NCBI RefSeq assembly: GCF_964204645.1 | Contig: NC_134026.1 | Coordinates: 19,176,650-19,240,649, forward strand | Direction of reading: 5' to 3' | DNA: 64,000 nucleotides | Origin: Tubulanus polymorphus | Taxonomy: Eukaryota; Nemertea; Palaeonemertea; Tubulaniformes; Tubulanidae | Part shown: in pieces, positions 1-11,588 of the stretch | Position numbering within the stretch: position 1 is the stretch's first letter | How the letters are laid out: each line of letters starts with the position of its first letter | Notes under the pieces: generated by a model | Told to the model about the DNA's origin: nothing | Database searches by the model: none | What the model saw: only the letters and a program-made list of their open reading frames with translations | Translations under genes and position numbers: made by a program

Positions 1-917
1 TAAAATAGTTTCCCTGCCGTGCCTACCTGTACCCTACAAACTTTTAGACGTGGACCGCAAACAAATGTATATCTTTGGTCTTATTTGACTACAAAATAAT
101 TCTTTAGGAAAGATAAAATACAATATAAACTGTGGATCTTTGAAGTCACGAATTAAAAAGATTTTTCAAGCAATGCCCTTACTCCAAACAACCTCTAGCT
201 TTCAAGGTAAACCACACTTTGCCCATGGGCAATTTATTATGAATATGCGACTAAAACTATAACATTTACCTAGCGCCGTTGAACCATCCATTCCCGGTTG
301 CCTAGCTAGATACCCTAATATCAGAAGCGATTGATCAATTTTACGTGACCAGTTAGATTAACATCGAATTACTCGCGTTTGTGCGGTCTCATCCGCAACG
401 GAATGTACCAATTAAACCTGTACAAGTCTGCGCTTAGATATCGCATGATTATTTTCGTGCCATTATTTTAGGGGAACTGAAATTAGAAAAGGGTGTAGTG
501 TCGCAGCCCTCTCTCCCCCACTAGTGATGCCCCTGATTTTAGATTTATCAGCCTTATCGAACGTCCTTTTATAGCCTAAAGAATTTTTCGAATGAATACA
601 TCCAACAGTTCCACCGTGGTTCTGAAATAGATTCATATCGTAAATGAAATGACTTTCTTTTCCGATGATTTGACTAACAATTTTAACTAAGGACCTGGCA
701 TGGCGAAAAATTGAAGATTGTAATCGGAAAATTTCAGTTCCGGTTGATGTAAAGCCGGGCGTAGGTCGGCCTTGCGACGCGACGCGATCGTCGCAGTGAG
801 TCGCGTCGCAGTGAGTCGCAAGCCGTCGCAAGGCCGACCTACGCCCGCCTTTAACAATCTTCCGTCCAGCTTGAACTGGCAAGTGACTAGGGAACCATTT
901 GTTTGCAACTTTTGTAG
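1..917. other. Intronic or 5' sequence, no exon recognised
   Basis: This stretch precedes the first exon I can support. The C2-like protein must have earlier exons because the exon at 918 begins at an acceptor in mid-protein, but I found no segment here with both splice sites and a matching frame. The only structure seen is the foldback at 757-846. Confidence 0.4.
757..846. repeat. GC-rich foldback with 23-bp perfect arms
   Basis: Arms at 757-779 and 824-846 are exact reverse complements (core GTAGGTCGGCCTTGCGACG). The 44-bp loop holds a direct repeat of TCGCAGTGAGTCGC. The composition is much more GC-rich than its surroundings, suggesting a small foldback element. Confidence 0.75.
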
Positions 918-3900
918 GTAACGGGACGATTACTGAGAACTGGCGAGGTCGAAAACATTCCCGATTTGGCGGCCTATCCGGAAATTCAGTCGTCGCCGAG
1001 AAATCCGATTTTCCACTATTGTTTCACGGTGAACCAGCTGAAAAAGAAAATGGATCCGAATGCTCTGCTTTTACTACGCTTATACACAGTACAGTCCGAC
1101 ACATCTGAGTTGGTTGTTATCGGTAGTTGTCTTCTGTCGCTTTATGATAGTGAGGTATTGTATATTCATTAGAGCATTGAACAAATCAGTGTAACCAATT
1201 TACTCAGGCTAAGATATTGAAAATGCTCTAATTTCAACTTTTTAAACTTGAATTTTTTTTTATTGAATTGGCGTCAAGATTGATTTAAGAGTGGCCTTTA
1301 ATTTTAAGACTGGTCTTAAGTAATGTAAGATTGCTTAAAGAACCAATATGGAGTTAGAAAACCACGTAGTCCTAAATCTAAAAAGCTTAAGACTGTCCCT
1401 GGAATGTCATGTAATAAGCTAATTTAGTTAGGTGACTGTAGTGATAAATGGGCAGCACCTTATTTCCAAACAAATTAATCTAGTTGAAGTTTATATGATT
1501 GTAGAATGATGATCAGACATTGTATGATTTGACGTTGACATAAGTTATCATGACTTGAAGTTGATAGATGGATTTCGATTTCAGAGTAAGCTTCGCGTCG
1601 GAGGATATCAGTTACCACTTCATCCAGCGATGCCTGACCTGAAGAAAGGAATGGAAGCAATTGTTGAAACAGATCTCGATTCATCGACCAGAATTCCAGC
1701 TGTATCTCTATGTTTCAGAGTACTTCCCAGTGGAGCTGTAAGTTGTGAAATTTTAGGCTGATAATGAATGTGTTTAATCTTTAGCTCAGTGGATAGCAAG
1801 CTTATGCAGCCGCGTGCTTAGGCATTAGTGCCTAAACGAAACCTTATGCATCTCCAGATTCTCCTGATTGACGAATAAAACTGATTTTTAGCCCACCTGG
1901 GACTTTCACAATGGGCATTATGTTTACTTTTTGTCCGTCCAATCCTCCATCTGTAGACGGTTTTTGGACACTTCATTGGATTGTTTTGAGACTTTGTGTA
2001 CACATGTATCTTCCCTGGACATATATGCAGCCCAGAAACTGGGCTGATTCAAATCAAGGTGGTTGACTAGTTGTAGACCATTATTTTTTGCCATAATCAT
2101 CACTTTTTACACATTTTTGAAAAGTTCGAAATTTTGAAGAAACTTCAAGATGTAAGACGGCTGTAATTCTCCTACCTACCGGTTGTTTATATTTCTGGCT
2201 GAACGATTGTTCTTGATTCCTTTTCTCCTTCCCACATTCAGCATTACCAAGACTTACTCGAACGTCTTAAGAATATCATTCCTGGTAATGACCAATTCAT
2301 ATCCTTTGATGTAACCTCCCTCTTTACTAATATTCCTCTTGTGCCTATTCTTGATTACTTGAAATGTAGATTATCCTCACTTCATATAAACATCAGCATT
2401 CTTACTGCTTGTATCATTGTTCTCATTTCGATTTGTACTACTGACACCTTTCCGAAGTTAACACCAATTATCATGAGCAAATATTTGGTTTTGCTATGGG
2501 AGGGACATGTTCGTAATACCTCTGCCAAAAATACCTCAACCCAAAATCTTGCACACAGAATCCCTCCACCCAAAATACCCTCATTTGTATCCAAGATCCC
2601 TCCTCCATCAGGGTAGTTCTGTAAAACTAGCCTCAATAATTGTCACAAAATAGTTTCTACTTAATTCTTCAGGGTTTTGTGTCGGCACCTGTCTACAGTA
2701 ACGGCTACTATCGCTCTGAGAAATGTAAGCCAACCAAATCTGAATGGAGAATATTTGAGGCTTTCACCACTGACACTGATCATCCGGATGATTTTATACA
2801 AATGACAAAAAAACTGAAAAGCAAAGAGAAAGACGATTCAGGTAGTGAAATTGAAGCACTTTCATGTTCTTTCTGTAATTGGATATTTTTCATTTATGCC
2901 CTTTGAATTTAATGGGTTATTCCCAATTTCTAAGATTTCGCAATAAGGAACCCTCCCAAAAAGGTGGCTACATTTACTGAATGCCTTAACAACATCATTT
3001 TCTATTTAATTCTTATGAATTAATTAAACCCCTGTCAATTTTAACACTATATTTTCTAGAAGGCCTTTCTTATCTTGGGGAGCATTCTAAAGTATATTAA
3101 GCATGTACAAATTAATCAGTATCTCCCACTACTTAAGTATCTACTGTAAATTTTTCTGGTACCCTGATCTCCCTGTAAAGTATTTGTACATGTCTCATTA
3201 ACCCTTTCAGTGCGCCATATAAATTGGTTATGACTTAACTAGTACACCGCTTTGTGGTGTATTGCTATTATCAGTAATTAGTTTTATCTGTTGAAAGATG
3301 GCAGCACCTGTCAAACAGTGATATATTAGTAACTAACGATACACGGCACTGTAGTGTAGACGCACTAAAGTGGTATGCCCATTATTCAACACACTGGAGT
3401 GGAATTTGAGAAAACTTTCAAACTATTTCTAGCACTTTCGAGTATTAATTAGTCAGCACTGAAAGATGAAAAACGTTCCCCAAAGAGGGAACGCACTGGG
3501 TAATTAGTTGATTTTCCCATTAATGCTGTGATAAATTGGTCATAGCCTCATTTATTTAGATTCATGCTATTGGTTTTTCAGAAACTAATGCAAATACAAC
3601 GAACGCATACTTGAAACGGCGATTGGATCAGAAGAGACACCTTCCCTTGCTCACGCCAGCTCATCATATTTACATCAGTCACTGTGTGAAGTATCGCTGC
3701 CGCATTGGACTGAAAATTCATATTAAGCAGGCATTCGGATTACAAGGTAAATATGGAAAACGTCTTGTTATTCCTTAGTATATGTACTCATAGTATGCTG
3801 CTAAACGTTGAAGATATGTCATATTGACCTAGCATAGGCGAAAATGACAAAAGCAGTGATAACTGGTTCCATGCATAGCTGCAGCCTTGGTGTTCAAACT

Positions 3901-6900
3901 CTCAGTACTCAGACATGATATGATAGGGCTAACGGACATAGCACTAGCAGTCAGGAATGTTTTGATATGGCAAATGAACACTGTATAGTGCTAACAGTCG
4001 GTAATCAGTTATGTTTTGATATGGCAAATTAACACTGTAGCACTAGTAGTCGGTACTCAGTAATGTTTTGATATGGTATGTGAACGCTGTGGCGCTAGCA
4101 GTCGGTACTCAAGCTTGATATAAAAGGGCGAACGAACACTGTAGCACTAGTAGTCAGTACTCAGGAATGTTTTAATATGGCAAATGAACACTGGTGCTAG
4201 CAGTCAGTACTCGGGCATGTTAAAATAGGGCAAATGAACACTGTACCACTAGTAGTCAGAACTCAGGAATGGTTTGATATGGCAAATTAACACTGGTGCT
4301 AGCAGTCTGTACTCAAGCATGATAAAATAGGGCAAACGAACACTGTAGGACTAGCAGTCAGTACTCAGTAATGTTTTGATATGGTATGTGAACGCTGTGG
4401 TGCTAGCAGTCGGTACTCAAGCATGATATAATAGGGCAAACAAACACTGTAGCACAAGCAGTCAGTACTCTGGAGTGTTTTAATATGGCATGTGAAGACT
4501 GTGGTGCTAATAGTCATACATATTGAGTTCAATTTCTTGCATATCTTCCTGCTTAAAATCAAGAAGCTTAAAATGCTGAAAATGGGTATCTCAATACCTC
4601 AAAAAAATTTCAGGGGTTTGGCAGCTCTGGGTATGATAACTGGCACTGCAGCCATGCACGTTTTTATTTACCTCATATATTGGTCAATAACTTATAGTTT
4701 AGAAATGATTCGGTCAATTACTTTTTAATGACTGCCGATTTCAATTTGACTTTAATATCAAATTAATCAATGCGACTAAGAAGAATATAACAAAAAAAAT
4801 AATTTGGGCCTGGAACTCCCGACCTCTTGGCTAGATGACGATTGTCCTGACGCAGCACTTAAAGCCCCATGTCAAAAAGTACTGGGTATTTGGTTTGCTC
4901 TAACAGTAATAACAATGCCCACATGCAATGTACGTAGAATTGGTTTTTGTTAAAGAAAAATGATTCCTGACAATGCTTTCTCGACCGATAACATATTCGA
5001 AGATCATTTGAAAGGTCTTTTAATGGTGTCAATTTCTATTGCTGATAGAAGATACTTTGCTCTTATAGGCTAGAAGTAATGAGAGGTGAAAAACTAAATT
5101 TACCAACCATTTGATTACTAATCCCTTGTGCTCCCGATAGAACCGTTGTGAGAGCTTGTCCTCAGTAGACACCCAAATTTATGTAATATCAAACATTCCT
5201 AGTTTTAAATGTTGTCACGTGAAAAAGTACACTACCATATGGCCTGTATTATCAGTACAAGCTACACTCGGACACATTTTACTGAAATAACTAGACTTAG
5301 TACATAGGTACTAGATGGACCAAATTCATTTTATGTTTGGATATTGGCAGAGCCATCCTCCTCCTCCTTTGGCATATAAGCTGCGTTCACACTAGGATTT
5401 CAGTACGGTACTTAGCGTTCACACTTGGAAATTATTCGAGGGCTTATTCAGTTCTGTACTGAAATACGCGGCTTATTAAGTGCGGAATGCGCCGAAAACC
5501 CGATCTCAGTACGAAACTGAGATGGCCGCGTATTTTCACAATACACTCAACACTAATTACACTCCCCTCTATCAGCAGACCGGGTGACTACTATGCTGGG
5601 CTTAATAATTGCTGAATTGTCGACTTGTAGTGTGAACGTAACTGGCTGTGTAAGCGCCGTATTTTGGTGAATTCGGCACCAGTGAAGTACTGTAATTCAT
5701 AAGCGCCATATCTAGTGTGAACGCGGCTATAAATGACGTAACAAACAGAAGATCTGCAGGCAATGTCCTACTATATTTGTACCCACAATTAATTATATTC
5801 CTACCCACAACAGTACTTTATTTCTTGATGGTGTTTTTAGCCGATAATGACTTGAAAATAGGATGGACCGTACATGGACAGATAGACTGTTCTGTCAGAA
5901 TTAAGATGCTGTTATATATATAGATATATAGATGCATATAGATGCTGTTTGTAGTCAAATTTGATAGGACATAGATGTTATGACTGTCACTGGTTGGAAA
6001 GGGGAAAGAAAAACATAATGATCACGAGAATAACAATAGGGTTTTCTGCGAAGTAGCGTGAATGCTGTCGATGTTTCTAAGTCCCTAAAATACATAGTTC
6101 CGTAAGTGAAAAATAAGTATGGTCGTCTATAAGTAAGAACATTTTCCAGAAACTGAACACGCTTATATTTATGCGGAAATCATCCAAAAACCGAAAGCAG
6201 ACGCCGCCGCCAAACAACTGAATGTACGAACTTCCAAAGCAACGATAAAATCGTCTCCAGAGGATCATCGAATCGTCGTTAGTAAACTGGATCCAACCAG
6301 TTCAATGAAATCTCCGAAATACCAAGATGAACCAGTGGTAAGCGGGTGAATTTTTTCGTTAGTCTGATTCAAACATACTTTGATTTTATAGCTTAGTTTA
6401 AGGGGCTTCGGTGATCATACAGTAAAAATTCAAGCCTGAAATAATCTAGGTCCCTGTACCCCTAGTTTCTTGCTTGAAACTCTTAGATCCACCTCTAGGG
6501 CCAGTTGCTCAAAAGTTGGTTAAACTCTTAAAAACCTATCCACCGGTTATCTTAAACAACCTTTGAGCAACCAACTCCTGACCCCTGGCTACTAAGAAAA
6601 TCATTTAGCGGGTATATGACTGTTAGTAAATACTAGGAAATAACATAGGTTATAATATTGTATATTGTTACTTGAATTTGTGGTTCTGGAACAATCAAAG
6701 GCACTACGGTAAAATAAGAATATATTATTCCATTCTAATTTCTATCAGAATTTAGATAAGGAGAATTGATTCAGATTCGCCGGTCTTCCGCCCAATGATA
6801 TACATTTATGGAAAACATCCCAACCGTACCAAAAAAAGGTCTTACAATAAGCAATGAATATATGATATAAACATTGACATTTTAGACAATTCATCCGAAT

Positions 6901-8932
6901 TTCGATGAAAGAGCGTACTTGCTGGTGAAAGTGTTTCTTGTCAATGGCGTGTATAAACCATGGCGTGACAACAGCTTACAAGGTTCTGTTCACCCGAGGA
7001 AAGGTGCCGGCCAGTTGTCTCTAGATAAGGATGTGGCCAAATGTTGGGCTGCCGTTCCGTTGTTTGATTGGTATGCGATTCATCTATAAGACGACCTACG
7101 CATTCCCTAATGGGTGTTAATATGTTCTATTAATTTTTTTTCTCAGGGAAGCTACCGCGAGCGGTGAACATGTCGTTCCGCTATTTAAAGGTGATATGCC
7201 TGCTACGGTTAAGGAACAACTTCAGAGCCAAGCAGTTGATTATGTGCTCGCGCATACAACTTGGACAAGGGAGAATAAATTTGTGAGTTTTTCGTAGGAG
7301 CATCAACTTTTAACAAATTATTATAGCACTCATGCAGGTATCAATTTGTTTTGGTGGTACTAAATGATCTTGAATAGAAATTTGAATCTACTTTGAATAG
7401 AATTTATCGCAATATCAAAATTTGAATTGAAAGTTCAAGTGAGATCGCAAGAAAATATACATGGATGGGCAAAAAGGATTGGCCATTGCTTTATGGATGG
7501 TCCCCAAGTAGAATAAGTATTTCGTACTTAATTGCTGTAGTACACAGTTATTGATTGATGATTTTTTTTCTATCCATTTATGTGTCCATGCAGGATTCAT
7601 CTGGTTTACTGATACAACTGAAAGACTGTCATTTCATCGAAAATGAATGCCCCTATGATGAAAACAAGGTGTGTATAGGATTATACCATTAACATGTATA
7701 TGTACATAACACATGTACAAACTTGAGTAAAAGTTGACTTCGTGTAAAAATCGACCTAGGATTTCGGCCTAAGAATTCATAGATTTTTCATGTACACCGT
7801 GTAAAAGTCGACTTCAGTTTTTCGGTATTATACCTCGGAAAACATTTTTAAACGACAAGGAATTAGGAGGGCATCGTCAATGAGTTAGTTGATTATGTTG
7901 AATGAATGAATATATCTTCTCGAATGTATAATACATAATAACATGATTGGTATACATGATTACTGAATATATACATTTAAGTTCCTAAGCGTTCTTCCTA
8001 CATTCAAGACCAGTGACTAACATTTATTTATCTCCCTCTCCCGTCCCGTTGCGTATATGCCAAATTTGGATGTAGCGAGTTATTAACAGGATCAGAAAGA
8101 AGCCATGTCATTTCCTTTATAGGTGGCAAAAGCTGTCAGTCTAGTATGTCTTAAAGTCGACCCTCAAAAATTGACCCAATTATTTTAGTTCTAGAATTTA
8201 ACTTTTACACAAGTATATACAATATACTGAAGTGTCTGGTTAAGAAACTAGCGATTTTGTGCTAAATTTTTTCAACGATTTTTACAGAGATTCTTCGGTT
8301 TACTCGATGCTGTCGGTGACCGTACGAAATATGTCCAAACGCTTAATGACCAAAGCGGCAAGAAAGTCTCCGATGTGCTGTCGCAAATGATCAAATCGAA
8401 AGACGCAGCCGTGCTGAAAAAAGAACGCGAATTCATGGATAAAGCTATGATCGAAGCTCTCGACGCTCTTCTGGTAAGTGAAAGTAGAAGCCAACTCTTT
8501 CCTAGTCCTATTGGTTGCTGGTAAATTCACACCACTAAGGGATCCTGGATATAGGAATATTCATACATAGTAGAATAGCCACACTCAAACGTTGAGAATA
8601 GCAAATATTGTGATAAAAACCCACTATGTGCAAATTCAGAAATAAAATTTATAATTCAAAAGATTTGGAATTAAAATCAAAAACAGAGGACAGGGCATTT
8701 CGAACTCTCGCTAGAAATCATCAGGTCAGGTGTGTGGGATAAACTAAAAATGAGGGGTATATATATAAATGCGGAGTACCCACTAACTCAGAAGTTTATT
8801 TATTTAGAATTTTGATTTTAGATTAAGATTTTTGAAGAATAAATTTTGTTTTTAGATTACTTCATAGTGGGTTTCGAAGATGATGATTTTGAAGAATTTC
8901 TTTTTTTCCAGAAGGCTGAGACGGCAAGTTAA
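918..8932 (+). CDS. C2-like conserved protein, CCDC17-like (3' ten exons)
   Basis: Ten exons join in one frame: 918-1154, 1585-1737, 2673-2841, 3582-3746, 6150-6337, 6886-7070, 7147-7282, 7594-7668, 8288-8473, 8912-8932 (1,515 nt, 504 residues, stop TAA). Intron phases match at every junction (0,0,1,1,0,2,0,0,0). Seen: a beta-rich segment with LLLLRLYTV and CLLSLYD, then GGYQLPLH, then SAPVYSNGYYRSE with a CKPT motif, then a lysine-rich stretch, a second C2-like segment (ERAYLLVKVFLVNGVY ... KCWAAVPLFDW), and a C-terminal charged helix (KKEREFMDKAMIEAL). From memory this order resembles the C-terminal half of CCDC17-type proteins, whose function is poorly known; that match is inference. The first exon in the window starts in phase 0 after a good acceptor at 916-917, so more exons lie upstream. 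Exon 1585 could instead start at 1561, in the same frame. The last exon holds only six codons plus the stop. Confidence 0.72.
2242..2512 (+). pseudogene. Relic of a Penelope-like reverse transcriptase
   Basis: Translation from 2242 gives a helix-like run and then QFISFDVTSLFTNIPL, the hallmark RT motif (FDVxSLFTNIP) of Penelope-like retroelements. After a frameshift, about 2471-2505 reads EQIFGFAMGG, matching the conserved QxxGxAMG motif that follows in the same domain. The fragment is short, frame-broken and intronic, so it is a dead insertion. The family call rests on these two motifs. Confidence 0.7.
3198..3466 (+). mobile_element. piggyBac-like MITE, copy 1
   Basis: Starts with TTAA followed by CCCTTTCAGTGC, the TTAA target and CCCTTT terminus typical of piggyBac-type elements. 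It aligns along its whole length with the reverse complement of 58711-59006 (shared stretches include TGGCAGCACCTGTCAAAC and TTATTCAACACACTG). The right end has lost its final bases. It carries no coding sequence. Confidence 0.75.
3902..4513 (+). repeat. Twelve-copy 51-bp tandem satellite with dimeric structure
   Basis: Twelve monomers of 47-52 bp run head to tail, each starting TCAGTACTC and ending near GCTAGCAG or ACTAGTAG. Two monomer types largely alternate, one with GGAATGTTTTGATATGGC and one with AAGCATGATATAATAGGGC, giving a roughly 102-bp higher-order unit. The array sits in an intron of the C2-like gene. Confidence 0.88.
5380..5727. mobile_element. MITE with GCGTTCACACTAG terminal inverted repeats
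   Basis: Left end GCTGCGTTCACACTAG and right end CTAGTGTGAACGCGGC are near-perfect inverted copies about 350 bp apart. Internal sub-copies of GCGTTCACACT and inverted stretches occur between them. No coding capacity is seen. It is intronic in the C2-like gene. Confidence 0.7.
6498..6589. mobile_element. Short palindromic MITE (CCAGTTGCTCAAA family)
   Basis: GGGCCAGTTGCTCAAAAGTT at the left and AACCTTTGAGCAACCAACTC at the right are inverted copies around a short centre. Related palindromes occur at 41657-41790 and, more distantly, at 31105-31400. Confidence 0.6.
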
Positions 8933-9094
8933 CCCGAGGCAGGGCACAATGCAATGCTACAAGAAATTGGATTTTCAATGGGGCTGTGGCTAAAACTTAT
9001 AATTAAATTATGATCTCGAATGGGATCAAAATTCATGTCGTTGCTGGCTTACTTCGGTCAATTACTTTGTGATCTCGGATTGTATCACTGTCTC

Positions 9095-9100
9095 AATAAA
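9095..9100 (+). terminator. poly(A) signal AATAAA of the C2-like gene
   Basis: A canonical AATAAA lies 163 nt after the TAA stop of the C2-like gene, followed by a GT-rich stretch. It is the first such hexamer after the stop and gives a short 3' UTR. Confidence 0.6.
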
Positions 9101-9680
9101 CTGTTTGAACAACTGTGTAATTATTGCTCGGACAAATATGCATTAAAGGTGTACTTCTCGATGAAAGGCATTACATAATATTTCCACCAAGAACTCTTTG
9201 ACTATGATTATTCGTGATACTGATATATTCCAATACTGGAATTTTGCAACAACGTGCATTAAAAACAAACATAAACGTATATGTTAATTAACTTAACCAT
9301 GATGTTGGTTGGTTTGCTACAGCTTGGAAAACTTTAGAAGACAATTATAAAGTTGTACACTAACTGGTATATTCCAGTACTGGTATTCTGCAATATTTGA
9401 TTACAGTAAACACTGTGTTAATCAGGTATTTCTCTGAAAAATCTCTGACAATGAGATGGTCAGATTTTCAAGCTTTTGAAGTATAACTACAGTAGTTACT
9501 ACAACTTAAATGCTCCATCTTAATACCATGTATTGACTAATATGATCTTATAGACGTGTATCTCGAAATGTCTAAGTGTGTTTGGTTTAAAGACAGAAAT
9601 ATCATAGCCTCTATGTCAGACTATTACTGCGAGTGGTTTCAAACAATTTCTAATCGTTCAGACCATTAAAATACTATAAA

Positions 9681-9996
9681 CGCGATCACACGAGCATTTT
9701 TGGAACAACTGTTCACACGGGTGCCAAATGGACCCGAACCTGTTTGCCCCGGGCCAAATTTGGCCCGACCAAAAACGTCGGACCAGGCCCGAAACAAATT
9801 TTAGCACCAGACGAATGATTGCGTTTGAATTGAAACTGGTACAGGAAATGATCCACTTCGCTTTGTTTGAGCATTGTTTAGTATCGAGTGAACGGTTTGC
9901 GTGTGAGCGCGCTCTCTAATTAGGCACGGGCCAAATTTGGCGCGAGCCTGATCCGTGTCATTTTGGCCCGAGCCAAATCGTCTCCATGTGATCGCG
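9681..9996. mobile_element. MITE with CGCGATCACA termini
   Basis: The left end CGCGATCACACG and right end CATGTGATCGCG are inverted copies with one or two differences. Inside, GGGCCAAATTTGG blocks occur in both orientations. No coding frame. Confidence 0.65.
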
Positions 9997-10754
9997 GCTT
10001 TTGGCTTAGAAGATGAGTTTCTACTTCTGACTCTGGGCAAGAAATGTGACCCAACATTTTCCTCCGGCGTTTATCAAAACGTTAGAAAAATGTTTCTGTC
10101 ATCTAACAATGGTGAATGGCTGAAGAGGTTCCAGCTTGCAAATTGTGATATACATAAATTTGATTGATTTCATACGCATAAAAACTAACTGTCACTTTTA
10201 ATGAATAATGTTGTGGTCCCTTAGAGTCTGTCGTACAACTTGAGGAGCTTGTAAAAAATGTGCCTTGAATGGTACCAACTTGTAAATTTAAATTCGAATA
10301 GAAATTTAATGAATCTATGCTTAAGTGTTGCGTATTGTTTTTTACGTAGCGCATATTTTCAATGACTCGTGACACAAAATAAACAACCAGGAATCGTAAG
10401 CAATAATGTTAAACGGATCCAAATTTTGTCCTTTGCGTGCGGTTGTTGCGCAATTCGTGCCTAGGTGGGTGGATAAGAATGCGCTGTATGTGGACTAATA
10501 TCTACCATATGTTCGAGCACGGACCATGAAATGAAAGTCCATGGTTCAAGCAAGATGATTCATTTATCTTTTAAGAGAATGATATCGTTCTCTCGGGTTC
10601 AAAATTACATTCGTGAAAAAAGAAAATGAATACAGTCCTCTACATTTATTAATGAATTGTTGAAACGTGCTAATCAGTGAAAGATATACAACATATATGA
10701 TGCAAATCCGACAATAGCGACCTCAAAGTTCAAACATTCATTGATGTGATGACA

Positions 10755-11029
10755 TAGGTGATCGTTCAATTAGTATGATAGGGAGGGGGCTAGTGAAAAT
10801 CCGAGCAAAGGCGTATGGGGGAGGAAAGGGGTCTTAACAGGCCTAGTATATACGCACCATTCAATGCATTTTTTTATACAGCATTGAATAACAATGTTGT
10901 TTTACAATGTGGCTATAACTCAATAAAACATTTGTTGTTGTGGTTCTTATGATCATATCATGATGGCCGCATCGGCAGAATTTAGAAAAATCGGCTATTT
11001 TTTGTGCACATACTAATTGAACGATCCTA
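10755..11029. mobile_element. MITE with GATCGTTCAATTAGTATG termini
   Basis: TAGGTGATCGTTCAATTAGT at the left is the inverted copy of the right end ACTAATTGAACGATCCTA. The spacer is about 230 bp and non-coding. The ends resemble those of the element at 53476-53625 (GGGATCATTCATTTATTACG), so both may belong to one superfamily. Confidence 0.65.
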
Positions 11030-11070
11030 AATGGTTGGCTGCTTTCTGAAAGCCACCATCATCCCGAAGG

Positions 11071-11082
11071 ATAATAATAATG

Positions 11083-11145
<63 letters not shown>

Positions 11146-11210
11146 TGTGTCTTATATAGCGCTAAATCCAGCCAGGCTGCTCAGAACGCTTTACATTTTC
11201 GTTTAAAAAA
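11071..11210 (+). repeat. (AAT)n array with dispersed-repeat tail
   Basis: About 70 bp of ATA/AAT triplets lead into TGTCTTATATAGCGCTAAA and then CGCTTTACATTT. The tail has the look of an interspersed repeat anchored by a microsatellite. A partner segment from the same kind of element may lie at 19380-19560. Confidence 0.7.
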
Positions 11211-11409
11211 AACCGAAACGTTGTGGTTCATATCAATAATGATTTTTGAATTTTTAGTCTTCCCTAGCAGAATTTCTCTAATCCTCTTCAGATTTATAAA
11301 GCTATCTATACTGATGTAATGAAAGGTTACCGGTATTAGATTATCAGATAATTCCATACCATAATGCCCATAGTCGCCAGGTTTATTATGGACGTGTAAT
11401 CTTTGGTTT

Positions 11410-11588
11410 ATAGAGTGAAACCTCGTAACAACAAACTCTGATACAAAGGTTCATCGGATATAACTAACATTGAATTTCGACCCAAGTATCACAATTATAT
11501 TACTTTCATACTGGATATAACAAACTATCGGTTATAACGAACATGATTTCTGGTCCCGTGAAGTTTGCTGTAACCAGGTTCCACTGGA
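11410..11588. mobile_element. Tigger/mariner-like MITE, copy 1
   Basis: Left end AGTGAAACCTCGTAACAACA and the reverse complement of the right end (AGTGGAACCTGGTTACAGCA) match. The interior shares GGATATAACAAA and CGGTTATAACGAAC with the copy at 28579-28790. The CAGTGGAACCTCG-type end is typical of pogo/Tigger-like elements; the superfamily is inferred. Confidence 0.6.

Noticed and set aside
1280-1400. Segment sharing AAGACTGGTCTTAA with 54590-54745
   Set aside because: The match is real but short and diverged; I could not define element ends.
4800-4880. tRNA-like SINE (GGTCGGGAGTTCC read on the minus strand)
   Set aside because: Only a B-box-like word is visible; no A-box at the right distance and no cloverleaf. 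A similar A-box-only case occurs near 1780.
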